A stretch of 64,000 nucleotides of DNA from Nocardioides ganghwensis (GCF_014779655.1 NZ_JACXYX010000001.1:62001-126000), one strand, 5' to 3'. Shown: positions 16,001-24,968, numbered from the stretch's first letter. Program-made: numbers and translations. The notes: generated by a model not told the origin, from the letters alone.

Positions 16001-16627
16001 GTGGAAATAAATGAGCAGGGTGTCACCGCCGCCCAGGCACGCGTGCTGGCCACCCTCCGCGAGGCCGGCCGTCCGTTGACCTTGGGGGAGCTGCAGGACC
16101 GCACCGGCCTGCACCCCAACACCTTGCGCGGCCACCTCGACGCGATCGTGGCGGGAGGCAACGCGAGCCGCATCGCCAGCCGGAGCGGCGGTCGTGGTCG
16201 CCCCGCGTGGAGCTACCTCGCCCGCGAGCCGGAGTACGCCGCCCTCGCGATGGCGCTCGCCTCCGGCCTGGACCGGGGACCGGCGACGGGCTCGAGCCCG
16301 GATCCCGCCGAGGACCCCGCACGCACCCTCGATCCCGCGGCCGAGCGCGGCGGCCGGGCCTGGGGCGAGCAGCTCCGGTCCCAGCTCGGAGCCGTCGAGG
16401 ACGGCCGCGAGCGCGTGCTGCTGGCCCTCGCCCACACCGGCTTCGCCCCCGAGGCCAGCGGCGACCGGGTCACGCTGAACGCCTGCCCCATCCTCGCGGC
16501 GGCGCGGTCGCACCCCGGCGTCGTGTGCGCGGTCCACCTCGGGCTCGTCAAGGGCGTGCTCGGCGCCGACGGCGTACGGCTCCGCCCGCGCCCCGACACC
16601 CTGGGCTGCGAGGTGAGCCTCCCGTGA
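15992..16627 (+). CDS. SufR-like winged-helix regulator with cysteine cluster
   Basis: A 211-aa regulator. The N-terminal 70 residues are a winged helix (AQARVLATLREAGRPLTLGELQDRTGLHPNTLRGHLDAI, then the wing SRSGGRGRPAWSY). The C-terminal part reads NACPILAAARSHPGVVCAVHLGLVKG and ends DTLGCEVSLP; the three cysteines match the ligand region of SufR-type iron-sulfur regulators. It would therefore sense iron-sulfur status, oxygen or nitric oxide. It starts leaderless inside the palindromic operator and is followed by an overlapping NnrS-like gene (GTGA) and nirK, so it probably governs the whole nitrite/NO module. Confidence 0.8.
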   Translation: MNPVEINEQGVTAAQARVLATLREAGRPLTLGELQDRTGLHPNTLRGHLDAIVAGGNASRIASRSGGRGRPAWSYLAREPEYAALAMALASGLDRGPATGSSPDPAEDPARTLDPAAERGGRAWGEQLRSQLGAVEDGRERVLLALAHTGFAPEASGDRVTLNACPILAAARSHPGVVCAVHLGLVKGVLGADGVRLRPRPDTLGCEVSLP

Positions 16628-17748
16628 GCGGGCGTCGTCCGCCGGCGCCGCGCGCGCTGCTGGCGGTCCCCGCAGCCGTCGCGATGGTGGTCGGCGTCGA
16701 CGCCGGCCTGACCCTGCTGGGCGTGTGGGCGCCGGTGCCCTCGGGCCGCCTGGGCGAGGCCCACGGGCTGCTCATGGTGCTCGGCTTCGTAGGCACGCTC
16801 GTGGCGCTGGAGCGTGCCGTGGCGCTCGGCTCCTCCTGGGGCTACGCGGTCCCGGCCCTCCTGGGAACCGGCGCCCTGGCGCTGCTCGTCCCGGGAGCGG
16901 GCCGGCTCGGCCACCTCCTCCTGGTGGCCGGCACGGCCGGGTTGTGCGCGCTATACGTCCCGCTGTGGCGGCGCCAGCGCGACGACGCGGTCCTGGTCTC
17001 CGCACTCGGCGCGGTCCTCGCGCTCGGTGGCGCGGTGCTGGTCCTCGGCGGCGCCGACCTCGCCCTCGCGCTTCCCTGGCTGGCCGGCTTCGTCGTGCTG
17101 ACCATCGCCGGCGAGCGCCTCGAGCTGGCACGGCTGGCGATGCCACCGGGAGCAGGGACCTCGCTGGTGCTGCTGGGCCTCGCGGTGACCGTGGGCGTCC
17201 CGGCCGCGACGATGTGGCCGCGGGTCGGAGCCGGTGTGCTGGGCCTGGTGGTCCTGCTGCTCGCGGCCTGGCTCGCGGCGTACGACGTGGCGAGGCGGAC
17301 CGTGCGCGGCACCGGGCTCCCTCGCTTCGCAGCCGCCTGCATGCTCGCCGGTCAGCTGTGGCTGGCCGTCGCGGGCGGCATCTGGCTGGTCGCCGGGCAG
17401 CCGGCCGACGGTGCGGCGTACGACGCGCTGGTGCACGCGGTCTTCCTCGGCTTCACGATCTCGATGATCATGGCGCACGCGCCCTCGATCCTCCCGGCGG
17501 TGACGCGGGTGCCGCTGCCCTACCGCCCGGCCATGTGGGCCCCGTGGCTGCTGCTCCAGGCCTCCCTCGTCCTCCGCCTCTGGGGAGGCGACGCCCTCGG
17601 CAGCGACCTGGCGCGCGAGGTCGGCGGTGCCGGCAACGCGGTCGCACTGCTGCTGTTCTTCGTGGTGGCTGCCGCGAGCACTGCGACGGGTCCTCCGGGG
17701 TCGCGCGCTGCAGTGGCCGCGGAACGCCAGTCGGAGGTCGTGCGATGA
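16624..17748 (+). CDS. NnrS-like polytopic membrane protein
   Basis: A 374-aa protein with about ten hydrophobic segments and almost no soluble loops. Conserved-looking motifs are HGLLMVLGFVGTLVALERAVAL, LAGFVVLTIAGERLELARL and HAVFLGFTISMIMAHAPSILPAV. The histidines within membrane helices and the AHAP motif resemble NnrS, a heme/copper membrane protein that protects cells from nitric oxide. It overlaps the regulator by 4 bases and nirK by 4 bases, a tight operon. NnrS membership is by resemblance, not full alignment; it could equally be a partner for electron delivery to NirK. Confidence 0.7.
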   Translation: MSGRRPPAPRALLAVPAAVAMVVGVDAGLTLLGVWAPVPSGRLGEAHGLLMVLGFVGTLVALERAVALGSSWGYAVPALLGTGALALLVPGAGRLGHLLLVAGTAGLCALYVPLWRRQRDDAVLVSALGAVLALGGAVLVLGGADLALALPWLAGFVVLTIAGERLELARLAMPPGAGTSLVLLGLAVTVGVPAATMWPRVGAGVLGLVVLLLAAWLAAYDVARRTVRGTGLPRFAAACMLAGQLWLAVAGGIWLVAGQPADGAAYDALVHAVFLGFTISMIMAHAPSILPAVTRVPLPYRPAMWAPWLLLQASLVLRLWGGDALGSDLAREVGGAGNAVALLLFFVVAAASTATGPPGSRAAVAAERQSEVVR

Positions 17749-20393
17749 CGACCCTGCAGACGCCTTCCGGGACCCGCGCCGGCGAGCCGACGACCGGCAC
17801 CCGCGGCTTCTGGCCGATCCGGGACCTGCCGGTCGTGGGCTGGCTGCTGGCGGCCGTGGTCGTGGCGCTGGTGCACCAGTGGGTGCCCGAGCCACGCTGG
17901 CTCCTGCTGCACCTGCTGCTGCTCGGCGCCGCCGGCCACGCGATCCTCGTGTGGAGCCGCTACTTCGCCGACACTCTCCTGCGAGGACCGGCGACCCCGC
18001 GGCGGGAGCAGTCGATCCGTCTGGCGACGTTCGACCTCGGCGCGGTCGCGGTCACGATCGGGGTCGCCTTCGACCTGTGGCTCCTCGTCCTGGGCGGCGC
18101 GGCGGCCGTGGCGCTGGCCGTCACATGGCACGTGGCGTCCCTGGCGCGGGGCCTGCGTGGCAGGTTCGGCTCACGCTTCGCACCGACGGTGCACTACTAC
18201 CTCGCCGCGGGTGCCCTCCTCCCCGTCGGCGCCACGCTGGGAGTCTGGCTCGCCCGCGGCCTGGCCGACCCCCTCGACGCACGCGTGCGCATCGCCCACG
18301 CCGGCATCAACGTGCTCGGCTGGGTGGGCCTCACCGTGCTGGGCACCCTCGTCACGCTGTGGCCGACGATGCTGCGCACGCGCCTGGCGGAGGGCGCGGA
18401 GAAGGCCTCGCGCGCCGCGCTGCCCGTGCTGGTCGCGGGGATCGGCCTGGTGGCGGCCGCGGCGTGGGCGGACCAGCCCCGCGTCGTCGCGCTCGGCCTG
18501 GTGACCTACCTCGGCGGCGTCCTGGTCCTGGCCCGCCCGATGACCGACGCGGCGAGGGTGAAGCCGCCCGACGGCTTCCCCACGTGGTCGGTCGGCGCGG
18601 GCGTGCTGTGGCTGGTGGCGATGCTCGTCTGGGTGTCGGCGCGGGTCGCGGTCGGAGGCCAGTGGGACGACGTGTCCCGGGCGCTGCACGACGCTGCGCC
18701 GTACCTCGCCGCCGGGTTCGTCGCCCAGGTGCTGCTCGGCGCCCTGTCCTACCTCGTGCCGGTGGTGCTCGGCGGCGGACCCGCCGTCGTACGGGCCGCC
18801 AACCGGGCGCTCGACTCGGGCGGTGCGATGCGGGTGGCCCTCGCCAACGTGGGCCTGGTGTGGTGCCTGCTGCCGGTGCCGAGCGTCGTACGCGTCGTCG
18901 CGTCGGTGCTGGTGCTCGGAGCCCTCGCGAGCTTCGTCCCGCTGCTGCTGCGAGCCGTACGCCTGCGGCACCGCGGCGCGGCGAGCCCTGCGGTCGTCGG
19001 ACGACCCCGTGGCCAGAACACCGGGCTGGCCGCCGTCGGGGTGGCGCTCGCCGTGCTGGCCGTGGCGGTCGGTGGTGCCGTCGACCCGGCCGCACTGGGC
19101 CGGGTGGGCTCGGCCGATGCAGGGGTCGCCCCGACCGGTCGGACCGTCGAGGTGGAGGTGGTGGCCCGGGAGATGCGGTTCATCCCCGACCGCGTCGAGG
19201 TGGCGGCCGGAGACCGGCTGGTGATCACGCTGCGCAACGAGAGCGCCGGCGACGTGCACGACCTGGTCCTGGAGACCGGCGCCGACACGGGTCGCATCGC
19301 GCCGGGTGAGGAGACCGTGCTGGACGTCGGCGTCGTCGGTCGCGACCTCGACGGCTGGTGCTCGGTCGTCGGGCACCGCCAGATGGGGATGACGTTCGCG
19401 GTCGAGGTCACCGGTGGGGACACGGCCGCCTCGGGCGGGGACGCCGTGGCCGCCACCGCGCCCACCGAGCCCGCCGGGCACGAGGACCACGGCCACGACG
19501 CGTCCGGCGCGCCGATCGACGCCGCGGGGGACCCGGGGCCGGACTTCGCGGCGTACGACCCGGTCCTGCCGCCTCTGGCGCCGGGACGGGTCCACCGCCG
19601 CACCTTCCGGATCACCGAGCAGCAGGCCGAGGTCGCTCCGGGGGTGACCCAGGAGGTCTGGACCTTCAACGGCACCGCGCCCGGCCCGGTGCTCCGCGGA
19701 CGCGTCGGCGACCGGTTCGTCATCACCCTGGTCAACGACGGCACCATGGGCCACTCGATCGACTTCCACGCCGGCGTGCGCGCCCCCGACGACGTGATGC
19801 GCACGATCCCGCCCGGGGAGTCGCTGACCTACCGCTTCACCGCGACCCGGGCCGGGGTGTGGATGTACCACTGCTCCACGATGCCGATGACCGCGCACAT
19901 CGCGAATGGTCTCTTCGGCGCCGTCGTGATCGAGCCGCCCGGCCTGCCCCGGGTCGACCGCGAGTACGTGCTCGTCCAGTCCGAGCAGTACCACGGGGCC
20001 GCCGGCGCGGTCGCCGACCTCGACAAGGTGGCGGCCGAGGACGCGGACGCCGTGGTGTTCAACGGCTACCCCGACCAGTACGCCCACCAGCCCCTGCGTG
20101 CCCGGACCGGCGAGCGGGTCCGGATGTGGGTGCTCGACGCGGGACCGAGCCGCGCGTCGTCCTTCCACGTCGTCGGGGGGCAGTTCGACACCGTGTTCTC
20201 CGAGGGCGCGTGGCAGCTCGGCAGCCGGTCGGGGCCGGCCCGCGACGGCGGAGCGCAGGTGCTGCCCCTGCTGCCGGCCCAGGGCGGGTTCGTCGAGCTC
20301 GTGCTGGACGAGCCGGGCGACTACCCGTTCGTCAGCCACGTCATGGTGGACGCCGAGCGCGGGGCCCGCGGGGTGCTGCGGGTGCGCCGCTGA
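17745..20393 (+). CDS. nirK: Membrane-anchored copper nitrite reductase with extra cupredoxin
   Basis: Reduces nitrite to nitric oxide outside the cytoplasmic membrane. The 882-aa protein is a fusion. Residues about 25-455 are some ten membrane segments with buried histidines (AGHAILVWSRYFAD, HYYLAAGALLPVG, HAGINVLGW). Residues about 466-560 form a separate cupredoxin with a complete type-1 copper set (DVHDLV; C539, H544, M547 in WCSVVGHRQM). Residues about 600-882 are NirK: HSIDFH (His 670) and H709 for type-2 copper, C710 with a downstream His and Met for type-1 (YHCSTMPMTAH), catalytic SSFHVVGG, and a C-terminal VSHVM. Family NirK is about 350 aa. The ATG overlaps the NnrS-like stop. The gene meets a convergent gene after 3 bases. 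Confidence 0.92.
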   Translation: MTTLQTPSGTRAGEPTTGTRGFWPIRDLPVVGWLLAAVVVALVHQWVPEPRWLLLHLLLLGAAGHAILVWSRYFADTLLRGPATPRREQSIRLATFDLGAVAVTIGVAFDLWLLVLGGAAAVALAVTWHVASLARGLRGRFGSRFAPTVHYYLAAGALLPVGATLGVWLARGLADPLDARVRIAHAGINVLGWVGLTVLGTLVTLWPTMLRTRLAEGAEKASRAALPVLVAGIGLVAAAAWADQPRVVALGLVTYLGGVLVLARPMTDAARVKPPDGFPTWSVGAGVLWLVAMLVWVSARVAVGGQWDDVSRALHDAAPYLAAGFVAQVLLGALSYLVPVVLGGGPAVVRAANRALDSGGAMRVALANVGLVWCLLPVPSVVRVVASVLVLGALASFVPLLLRAVRLRHRGAASPAVVGRPRGQNTGLAAVGVALAVLAVAVGGAVDPAALGRVGSADAGVAPTGRTVEVEVVAREMRFIPDRVEVAAGDRLVITLRNESAGDVHDLVLETGADTGRIAPGEETVLDVGVVGRDLDGWCSVVGHRQMGMTFAVEVTGGDTAASGGDAVAATAPTEPAGHEDHGHDASGAPIDAAGDPGPDFAAYDPVLPPLAPGRVHRRTFRITEQQAEVAPGVTQEVWTFNGTAPGPVLRGRVGDRFVITLVNDGTMGHSIDFHAGVRAPDDVMRTIPPGESLTYRFTATRAGVWMYHCSTMPMTAHIANGLFGAVVIEPPGLPRVDREYVLVQSEQYHGAAGAVADLDKVAAEDADAVVFNGYPDQYAHQPLRARTGERVRMWVLDAGPSRASSFHVVGGQFDTVFSEGAWQLGSRSGPARDGGAQVLPLLPAQGGFVELVLDEPGDYPFVSHVMVDAERGARGVLRVRR

Positions 20394-20395
20394 GG

Positions 20396-20866
20396 TCAGG
20401 GTGATGACGACCGGCGACCGAGGTAGCGAGGCACCGTGGCCCGGTAGGTGTCGTACTCGGCGCCGAACAGCTCGTGCAGCAGGGCCTCCTCGCGCGGCAG
20501 CCAGCGGTGGAGGAGCGCTGCGCTGACGGGGCAGGTGGCCAGCATCCAGCCGTTGCGGGTCGCGAGGGCCAGGCCGAGGTGGGCGAGGGTGAAACCGAGG
20601 TAGATCGGGTTGCGGGTCCGTGCATGCACGCCGGTGGTGGTGAGTGCGACCGGGTGTTCCAGGTCGCCCGGACCTCGTTCGCGCCAGGCGACCACCACCA
20701 GGCCGGTCCCCGCGACGACGCAGAGGATGCCGGCAGGTCGGACCGCGGGCGGCAGTGACAACGGCCGCATCCGCTGGGCGACCGCGCCCACCGCCACCCC
20801 GCCGAGGGTCTCGGCCGGCAACGGGATCCGGCCGGCCAGCTCCGCGAGCCGCGACGAGAGGGTCAT
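20396..20866 (-). CDS. Isoprenylcysteine carboxyl methyltransferase-like membrane protein
   Basis: A 156-aa membrane protein of the ICMT/phospholipid-methyltransferase superfamily. The signature is GVHARTRNPIYLGFTLAHLGLAL (the RNPxY motif that binds S-adenosylmethionine) followed by EEALLHELFGAEYDTYRATVPRYLG, typical of the C-terminal half. Three to four hydrophobic segments precede it. The bacterial substrate is unknown, probably a lipid or isoprenoid. Its ATG overlaps the preceding gene's stop, so the two are coupled. Confidence 0.82.
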   Translation of the reverse strand: MTLSSRLAELAGRIPLPAETLGGVAVGAVAQRMRPLSLPPAVRPAGILCVVAGTGLVVVAWRERGPGDLEHPVALTTTGVHARTRNPIYLGFTLAHLGLALATRNGWMLATCPVSAALLHRWLPREEALLHELFGAEYDTYRATVPRYLGRRSSSP

Positions 20867-21174
20867 CGTTGCGCTCCGGCCGCTGCCGGTCGTCCGGCGT
20901 CCGCCCTGGCGGCGGCGCGGTAGCGGAGGTACCAGTGCAGCATCAGCGCCGAGCTGACCAGGTAGAACGTGTGCAGCACCCAGATCGGGCCCGGCGGCAG
21001 GGCGAACACGTACACCGAGTGCACCGTGTTGCCCACATTGGCCAGGACGATGTTGCCGGGACTGTACGAGGACAGCTCCCGCGTGCGGAACGCCTTGCGG
21101 AGCATCGGCAGGACGCTTGCGACGAAGACGATCGTGGAGACCGTCCCCGCGAGCACCGGCAGCGTCGTGTCCAT
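20863..21174 (-). CDS. Small membrane protein, SemiSWEET/PQ-loop-like
   Basis: A 103-aa protein with three hydrophobic helices. The first (VLAGTVSTIVFVASVLPMLRKAFRTRELSSYS) carries the proline and polar residues of PQ-loop/SemiSWEET carriers; the others are NIVLANVGNTVHSVYVFAL and WVLHTFYLVSSALMLHWYLRYR. SemiSWEETs move small sugars as homodimers; the family call is by resemblance. TAGCGT ends 7 bases before the ATG on this strand (21182-21187), and GGAGG sits too close to be a ribosome site, so the gene is probably leaderless. It overlaps the methyltransferase by 4 bases. Confidence 0.65.
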   Translation of the reverse strand: MDTTLPVLAGTVSTIVFVASVLPMLRKAFRTRELSSYSPGNIVLANVGNTVHSVYVFALPPGPIWVLHTFYLVSSALMLHWYLRYRAAARADAGRPAAAGAQR

Positions 21175-21181
21175 GCCTCCG

Positions 21182-21187
21182 ACGCTA
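21182..21187 (-). promoter_or_regulatory. -10 element of the 21174 gene
   Basis: TAGCGT on the minus strand, followed by 7 bases and the ATG. Confidence 0.5.
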
Positions 21188-21261
21188 GGACCAGCGCCCG
21201 CCGGCCGGCATCGGCCGGAACACGCATCCCGCGCGCCGGCCCATGGGACGGACCACCCACG

Positions 21262-22872
21262 TCACACCAGTCCGTGCTCGAAGGCGTACGCCGCGGCCGC
21301 GGTGCGCGAGGCGACGTCGAGCTTGACGAAGATGTTCGACAGGTGCCGCGCGACGGTCTTCTCGCTCAGCACGAGCTCGGCCGCGATCTGCGGGTTGCTC
21401 CGGCCCGAGGCGACGAGGCGGAGCACCTCGACCTCGCGGGCGGTCAGCCCTCCCGGCAGGGAGGCCGGAGCCAGCAGCGACGAGGCGAGGTCGGCCATCG
21501 GCGCCGCACCGACCTGGCGGAAGACCGCACGCGCGGCCGTCAGCTCGCGCTCGGCCGAGGACGTGTCGCCGAGGGCGAGGAGGCAGCGGCCGATGAGCAG
21601 CCTCGTGACGGCGGCGTCGTACGGCGAGGACGACCGCGACCAAAGCTGGTGGGCCTTGCGGAGGTAGGGCAATCCTCCCGCGGCATCCGCTGCGGCGAGC
21701 GCGACGGCACCCTGGGCCTGGGCGGCGGCCGCGGACAGCACGGCGGCCCCGACCGCCGTCGCCAAGGACTCCAGCTCGCGGGCCAGGGGCCCCGCGCGCT
21801 CGACCTCGCCCGACGCCAGCAGCACCTCGATGGCCCCCGGCAGCGTCCGGCACCGCTCCACCGGCCCGGCCGGCGAGGCGAGCAGCCGGTCGACAGCAGC
21901 GACCGAAGCGGACGAGCGACCCTGCGCCAGCCACAGCAGCGCGAGACCGGGCTGCGGGTCGACGCCGAGGTCGGCCGCACGCTGGTAGGCGTCGTCGGCA
22001 GCGTCGAGGTCACCGCGCAGCCGCAGCACGTCGCCGGTCTCGAGGGCGGTGAGTCCGATGGCGGCAGGGGTGCCCAGGGCGACGTACCGCTCAGCGGCAA
22101 GTGACCACTCGCGCAACGCGTCGTCCCAGGCGCCACGCAGGCGCATCAGCTGTCCACGGTGCACGGCGCACTGGCCGGTGAAGGCCAGCAGCCCGGGCTG
22201 CGCGTCGCACCACCGCTCGAGGGCGGCGGTCCACTCGGCGACCCGGCCGAAGTCGCTGACCTCCTGGGCGCCCTCGATGGCGGTGCAGTAGACGTGCCCT
22301 GCGATCACCGGGGACAGCTCGCCGGCCACGACCCGGACCATGGAGTCGTCGAGCTGCGCCAGCCCCTCGGCGAAGTGCCCCGTCATGATCGACATCCGGC
22401 CCCGCGCGCACGTGCTCATCGCCGTCAGGTCCGCGTCGTGGAAGCGCCGGCCGACGTCGTACGCCTCGCGGGCCAGGCGCTCCGCCTCCACGAGGTCACC
22501 CTCGCCGAGGGCGCGGAACATCATGAGGAACGTCACCCAGCCGCGCTCCGCACACTCCGCCCCGATCTCGTCGACCAGCTCGGTCGCCCGAGCTGCCCAG
22601 CCGGCGGCGAGGGCGTGCTCGCCGTGCTCGGCCAGGCTCATGGAGAGACGGAACGCGCACCCCGCAGCGGCGTGGAGGTCACCCGCCTGGTGGTGGGCGC
22701 GGAAGGCACGCTGCAGGACGGGGACCACCTCGTCGTGCGACCCGACCAGCTCGACGGCCGCGCCGAAGGAGTCGAGCTCGGCGGCGCTGAGGCCGTCGGG
22801 CCCGGTGCGGGACCACGCGTCGTACGCGGCCTGCCAGTCGCCGCGTGCGTAGTGGTCAGCGGCCGTGTCCAC
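21262..22872 (-). CDS. LuxR-type regulator with helical-repeat sensor region
   Basis: A 536-aa regulator. The C-terminal 60 residues are a LuxR/NarL helix-turn-helix (GGLTAREVEVLRLVASGRSNPQIAAELVLSEKTVARHLSNIFVKLDV). The rest is TPR-like helical repeats (ADHYARGDWQAAYDAW, HAAAGCAFRLSMSLAEHGEHALAAGW, EVSDFGRVAEWTAALERW), as in LAL/MalT-type regulators but without a recognisable ATPase domain. The GTG at 22872 is the best start; it lies 20 bases after the monooxygenase stop and lacks a clear ribosome site, so coupling is likely. It probably controls the flavin monooxygenase. The signal is unknown. Confidence 0.78.
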   Translation of the reverse strand: MDTAADHYARGDWQAAYDAWSRTGPDGLSAAELDSFGAAVELVGSHDEVVPVLQRAFRAHHQAGDLHAAAGCAFRLSMSLAEHGEHALAAGWAARATELVDEIGAECAERGWVTFLMMFRALGEGDLVEAERLAREAYDVGRRFHDADLTAMSTCARGRMSIMTGHFAEGLAQLDDSMVRVVAGELSPVIAGHVYCTAIEGAQEVSDFGRVAEWTAALERWCDAQPGLLAFTGQCAVHRGQLMRLRGAWDDALREWSLAAERYVALGTPAAIGLTALETGDVLRLRGDLDAADDAYQRAADLGVDPQPGLALLWLAQGRSSASVAAVDRLLASPAGPVERCRTLPGAIEVLLASGEVERAGPLARELESLATAVGAAVLSAAAAQAQGAVALAAADAAGGLPYLRKAHQLWSRSSSPYDAAVTRLLIGRCLLALGDTSSAERELTAARAVFRQVGAAPMADLASSLLAPASLPGGLTAREVEVLRLVASGRSNPQIAAELVLSEKTVARHLSNIFVKLDVASRTAAAAYAFEHGLV

Positions 22873-22892
22873 GGCTTCGAGGGTACGTCGGT

Positions 22893-24014
22893 TCAGGCGG
22901 CCGTGGGCAGCGTCGGAGTCGCCTCGTCCCGCTTGCGTGCGCGGTCCGCGACCCGGTCGGCGACGTACGCCGCGTCGCGACCGACCCCGGGCAGGACCAT
23001 CGAGCTGAAGGAGTACTGGAAGGACAGTCCGCAGAAGAACAGCCCGGGAGCGTCGGGGGACACCCCGCGCGTCTCCCGGGGCCAGCCGTCGTCGCCGATC
23101 ACCGGCAGGTGGATCCAGTCGAAGACCTGCCGGAATCCGGTCGCCCACACGACGGTCGAGACCTCGCGCGGCGTGCCGTCGACGACGGGCAGGCCGTCGC
23201 GGACCTCCTCGACCCGGCTGGTCACCCGCTCGACGCCGCGGTCGAGCAGGTCGCGACGCTTGACCCGGATCATCGGTCCGCCGTGGTGGCGGACCTGGGC
23301 CATCTCCTTGCGGCCCACCGGGGTGCGCCGGGTGAGCACGTGCCGCCACGCGAAGAGCATGACCGGGAAGACGAGCCGGAAGGCCGGAGACTCCAGCCGG
23401 GGTGGGATCTCGCCGCAGTCGCGACCGGCAAGGATCGTCGGGTGCGTCTCGGCGAGCTCGTAGGCGATGTCGGTGCCGGAGTGGCTGGCGCCGACGACCA
23501 GCACCGGCCCGTCGTTGACCTGGCTGGGTCGGCGGTACTCGCTGGAGTGCAGCTGGAGGATCGCGGGGTCGAGCTCGGCGGTGATGTCGGGCACGGCGCT
23601 CGTCCGGCCGAACGTGCCGGTGCACACCACGACGTTGCGGCAGGTGTAGCGGCCGCGGTCGGTGGTGACGACGTAGCCCTCGTCGTCCTGGTCGAGGGCC
23701 TGCACCCGGGTCTCCAGGCGGACCGGGAGGGCGAAGGTGCGGGCGTACGACTCGAGGTAGTCGCCCACGGCGTCCTTGCCGGGGAAGGTCCAGCGCGGGG
23801 CGGGGAACGGCAGGCCCGGCAACCCGTCCACGTGGGCGGGGGAGTAGAGCCGGAGGCTGTCCCACTGCCGGCGCCAGTTGTCGCCGACGCGCGTGGAAGC
23901 GTCGAGGATCACGAACGGGATCCCTCGCTGTCGGAGGAAGTGGCCGGTCACCAGGCCGGCCTGGCCGGCGCCGATGATCACGGTGTCGATGTCGGTGTCG
24001 TTGTTGGTGTCCAT
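22893..24014 (-). CDS. Flavin-containing monooxygenase
   Basis: A 373-aa FAD/NADPH enzyme that inserts oxygen into small organic molecules. It has the FAD-binding GxGxxG near the start (VIIGAGQAGLVTGHFL), a second nucleotide-binding motif for NADPH (VLVVGASHSGTDIAYEL, about 175) and the usual VVWATGF near 290. Length matches the short bacterial FMO/YUC-like group. The downstream LuxR-type regulator is in the same orientation. The substrate is not predictable from sequence. Confidence 0.88.
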   Translation of the reverse strand: MDTNNDTDIDTVIIGAGQAGLVTGHFLRQRGIPFVILDASTRVGDNWRRQWDSLRLYSPAHVDGLPGLPFPAPRWTFPGKDAVGDYLESYARTFALPVRLETRVQALDQDDEGYVVTTDRGRYTCRNVVVCTGTFGRTSAVPDITAELDPAILQLHSSEYRRPSQVNDGPVLVVGASHSGTDIAYELAETHPTILAGRDCGEIPPRLESPAFRLVFPVMLFAWRHVLTRRTPVGRKEMAQVRHHGGPMIRVKRRDLLDRGVERVTSRVEEVRDGLPVVDGTPREVSTVVWATGFRQVFDWIHLPVIGDDGWPRETRGVSPDAPGLFFCGLSFQYSFSSMVLPGVGRDAAYVADRVADRARKRDEATPTLPTAA

Positions 24015-24134
24015 GTGCCCACGGTCGCGCGATGCGTACGTCGTACGCGTCGGGCGCGATGCCCATCTCCGGTGCCGCGGGCATGGGTGGATGCACCCAC
24101 GCGCGAGGACGACGGTCGACCGGGACGGCCGACG

Positions 24135-24968
24135 TCAGCCCACGCTGCGGGCGAGCCGTGCGACGGCGTCGGCGACCCGCGGCCCGAACATGACCGCGTC
24201 GTTGTGGCCGGCGCCCTCGAGCACGACCCGTTCGACGAGCACGGGGACACCGTCGGCGACCCGCGCGCTCAGCTCGGTCGGGACCACGTCGTCGCGGTCG
24301 CCGTAGACCACGGTGACGGGCACGTCGCTCGCGGCGAGCGGCTCGAGGACGGGGAAGCGGTCGCGGAGCAGCGTGCGCACGGGCAGCCACGGGTAGTGGT
24401 GGCCGCCGACGTCGGCGAGGTCGGTGAACGGTGACCTCAGCACGATCCCGGCCGGACGGTGCCGCTGCTGGAGGCCGGCGACCACCCCGGTCCCCAGCGA
24501 CTCACCGAGGAAGATCGTCCGGTCGACGGGGTGGCCGAGGTCGGCCAGCGCACGTACGGCCGCGTCGGCGTCCGCGGCGAGCCCGTCCTCGCTGGGGCTG
24601 CCGGGGTTCCCGCCGTAGCCGCGGTAGTCGATGACCAGCACCGCGAGCCCGCGGTCGGCCAGGTCGCGGGCGAGGTCGGCCCGGCCGGCACGGTTGCCAC
24701 CGTTGCCCGGGGCCATCAGGACGGCCAGGCCGGTGTCGCGATCGGCGTCGGCAGGCACGTACCACGCGCCCAGCTCGAGCCCGTCGTGCGTCTCGAGCGT
24801 CACGTCGCGGGCGCCCGGGAGCACGTCGCCGGCAGGTGGCACGTCGCTCGCGTCGGGGTAGTAGATCAGCTGCCGCTGCAGGCCCCAGACGACTGCCAGG
24901 CCGACGCCGAGGAGGACCACCAGGACCACGAGCGCCACGACGAGCCTCCTGCTGCGGGACCGCACCAC
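24135..24968 (-). CDS. Membrane-anchored alpha/beta hydrolase
   Basis: A 277-aa hydrolase with an N-terminal anchor (RLVVALVVLVVLLGVGLAVVWGL), so the catalytic domain faces outward. The catalytic triad is visible: Ser in LGESLGTG, Asp in YGDRDDVVP, His in EGAGHNDAV; the oxyanion region is APGNGGNRAG. It resembles the BEM46/ABHD13 group of serine hydrolases. The GTG at 24968 (GTG 24965 next to it) is chosen because residues before it read as non-coding; no ribosome site is visible. Substrate unknown. Confidence 0.82.
   Translation of the reverse strand: MVRSRSRRLVVALVVLVVLLGVGLAVVWGLQRQLIYYPDASDVPPAGDVLPGARDVTLETHDGLELGAWYVPADADRDTGLAVLMAPGNGGNRAGRADLARDLADRGLAVLVIDYRGYGGNPGSPSEDGLAADADAAVRALADLGHPVDRTIFLGESLGTGVVAGLQQRHRPAGIVLRSPFTDLADVGGHHYPWLPVRTLLRDRFPVLEPLAASDVPVTVVYGDRDDVVPTELSARVADGVPVLVERVVLEGAGHNDAVMFGPRVADAVARLARSVG

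Noticed and set aside
18171..20339. Long minus-strand frame antisense to nirK
   Set aside because: It mirrors a well-supported gene and has no family resemblance; such frames are common in DNA with G/C at third positions.
21262..24390. Single 1042-residue gene joining the LuxR regulator to upstream DNA
   Set aside because: The upper part is antisense-like filler overlapping the flavin monooxygenase in another frame; the regulator begins at 22872.
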